From an uncultured Pseudomonadota bacterium (lineage in GTDB: Bacteria; Pseudomonadota; Gammaproteobacteria; Steroidobacterales; Steroidobacteraceae), in NCBI GenBank assembly GCA_903908825.1, contig CAIVTJ010000207.1, positions 1 to 39,538 on the forward strand: a DNA stretch of 39,538 nucleotides, given 5' to 3'. Below the pieces are notes generated by a model that was not told where the DNA came from, searched no databases, and saw only the letters and a program-made list of their open reading frames with translations. Position numbers and translations under genes: made by a program. Positions 38,511 to 39,538 of the stretch are shown piece by piece; the stretch's first letter is position 1, and each line of letters starts with the position of its first letter.

Positions 38511-39538
38511 ATGAACGACACAGTCAAAGTTTCCATCCTGCCGCCACCGCATCCGCTGGCCGGGCAGACCATGACCGGCGCCCAGATGATCGTCCAGGTC
38601 ATCGCCGACCAAGGGCTCACCGCCCTGTTTGGTTACAGCGGCGGCGCCATCCTGCCCACCTACGACGCGGTGTTTTTGTACAACGCCGCCTGCCAGCGCG
38701 AGGGTCGCCCGCAGTTGCCGCTGATCGTACCGGCCAACGAGCAGGGCGCGGGCTTTATGGCTGCCGGCTATTCGCGCGCCACCGGTCAGGTCGGCGTGGC
38801 GCTGGTCACCTCCGGCCCGGGTGCCACCAACATGGTCACGCCGGTACGCGATTGCATGGCCGATTCGGTACCGATGGTGGTCATCTGCGGTCAGGTGCCG
38901 CGCGCCGCCATCGGCTCCGATGCCTTTCAGGAAGCGCCGGTGGCCGCCATCATGGGTTCGGTCGCCAAGCATGTGTTCCTGGTCACCGACCCCGACAAAC
39001 TCGAGGCCACGGTGCGCACGGCCTTCGAGCTGGCGCGTTCGGGCCGGCCCGGCCCGGTGGTGGTCGACGTGCCCAAGGACGTGCAGAACTGGCAGGGCTG
39101 CTTTGATGGTCAGGCCACGCTGCCGCTGGGCGTCTATCGCCAGCGCATGCAGGCGCTGTCGGCCAGCCGGCTCAGCGATGCACAGGCCGCCGCGTTTTTC
39201 GCCGCGCTGTCGCAAGCGCAGCGGCCGCTGATCTATGCCGGCGGTGGTGTCATCCACGCCGGTGCGGCTCTGCAGCTGCGGGAGTTTTCGCAGGCTTTCG
39301 GCTTGCCGGTGGTCACCACGCTGATGGGCATCGGTGCAGTCGATACCCAAGAGCCGTTGTCGCTGCACATGCTGGGCATGCACGGCACGGCCTACGCCAA
39401 CTATGCGGTCGATGACTGCGACATGCTCATCACAGTCGGCGCACGCTTTGACGATCGTGTGGCTGGCAATCCGCCGCAGTTCGCGCCACGCGCCCGCTTC
39501 ATCGCCCAACTGGATCTGGACCCGGCCGAGATCAACAA
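38511..39538 (+). CDS. ilvB: Acetolactate synthase large subunit (truncated at the right edge)
   Basis: GAQMIVQVIADQGLTALFGYSGGAILPTYDAV, NEQGAGFMAAGYSRATGQVGVALVTSGPGATNMVTPV, GRPGPVVVDVPKDVQ, VGARFDDRVAGN; reading frame open to the window end. Confidence 0.93.
   Translation, partial: MNDTVKVSILPPPHPLAGQTMTGAQMIVQVIADQGLTALFGYSGGAILPTYDAVFLYNAACQREGRPQLPLIVPANEQGAGFMAAGYSRATGQVGVALVTSGPGATNMVTPVRDCMADSVPMVVICGQVPRAAIGSDAFQEAPVAAIMGSVAKHVFLVTDPDKLEATVRTAFELARSGRPGPVVVDVPKDVQNWQGCFDGQATLPLGVYRQRMQALSASRLSDAQAAAFFAALSQAQRPLIYAGGGVIHAGAALQLREFSQAFGLPVVTTLMGIGAVDTQEPLSLHMLGMHGTAYANYAVDDCDMLITVGARFDDRVAGNPPQFAPRARFIAQLDLDPAEIN

Noticed and set aside
38178-39509. 443-aa minus-strand ORF
   Set aside because: Antisense to the ilvB large subunit; spurious high-GC ORF.

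Overview
High-GC window that looks like a proteobacterial, probably gammaproteobacterial, chromosome. It is mostly core or housekeeping DNA. I see no CRISPR array, rRNA, recognisable tRNA, transposon or prophage. Order: topA(-, truncated at the left edge)-smg-dprA-(LysM-family protein)(-); def-fmt-rsmB-DUF4390-ntrY-ntrX(+); amtB(-); HDOD(-)/PAS-GGDEF-EAL(+)/HDOD(-); SPOR-argS-priA(-); SDF-family symporter-HNH nuclease-5'-3' exonuclease-acs-dctA(+); thiolase-tspO-DLH-hemH-VOC-cytochrome b561/YceI(-); gshA(+); M12B-like metalloprotease with a CTERM sorting tail(-); glnK/glnB(+); ilvH small subunit(-) and a divergent ilvB large subunit (+, truncated at the right edge). I do not see one unmistakable new system. 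The best leads are: an NtrX regulator with eroded ATPase and sigma-54 motifs; a dprA-linked LysM-family protein that has lost its LysM domain; DnaA-box-like sites beside an AT-rich island upstream of priA; a symporter/HNH/exonuclease translationally coupled cluster; a TspO-ferrochelatase-cyt b561/YceI cluster; a secreted metalloprotease with a JDVT/GlyGly-CTERM-like tail; divergent ilv subunits with an atypical large subunit; and a near-consensus sigma-54 promoter in front of the PII gene.
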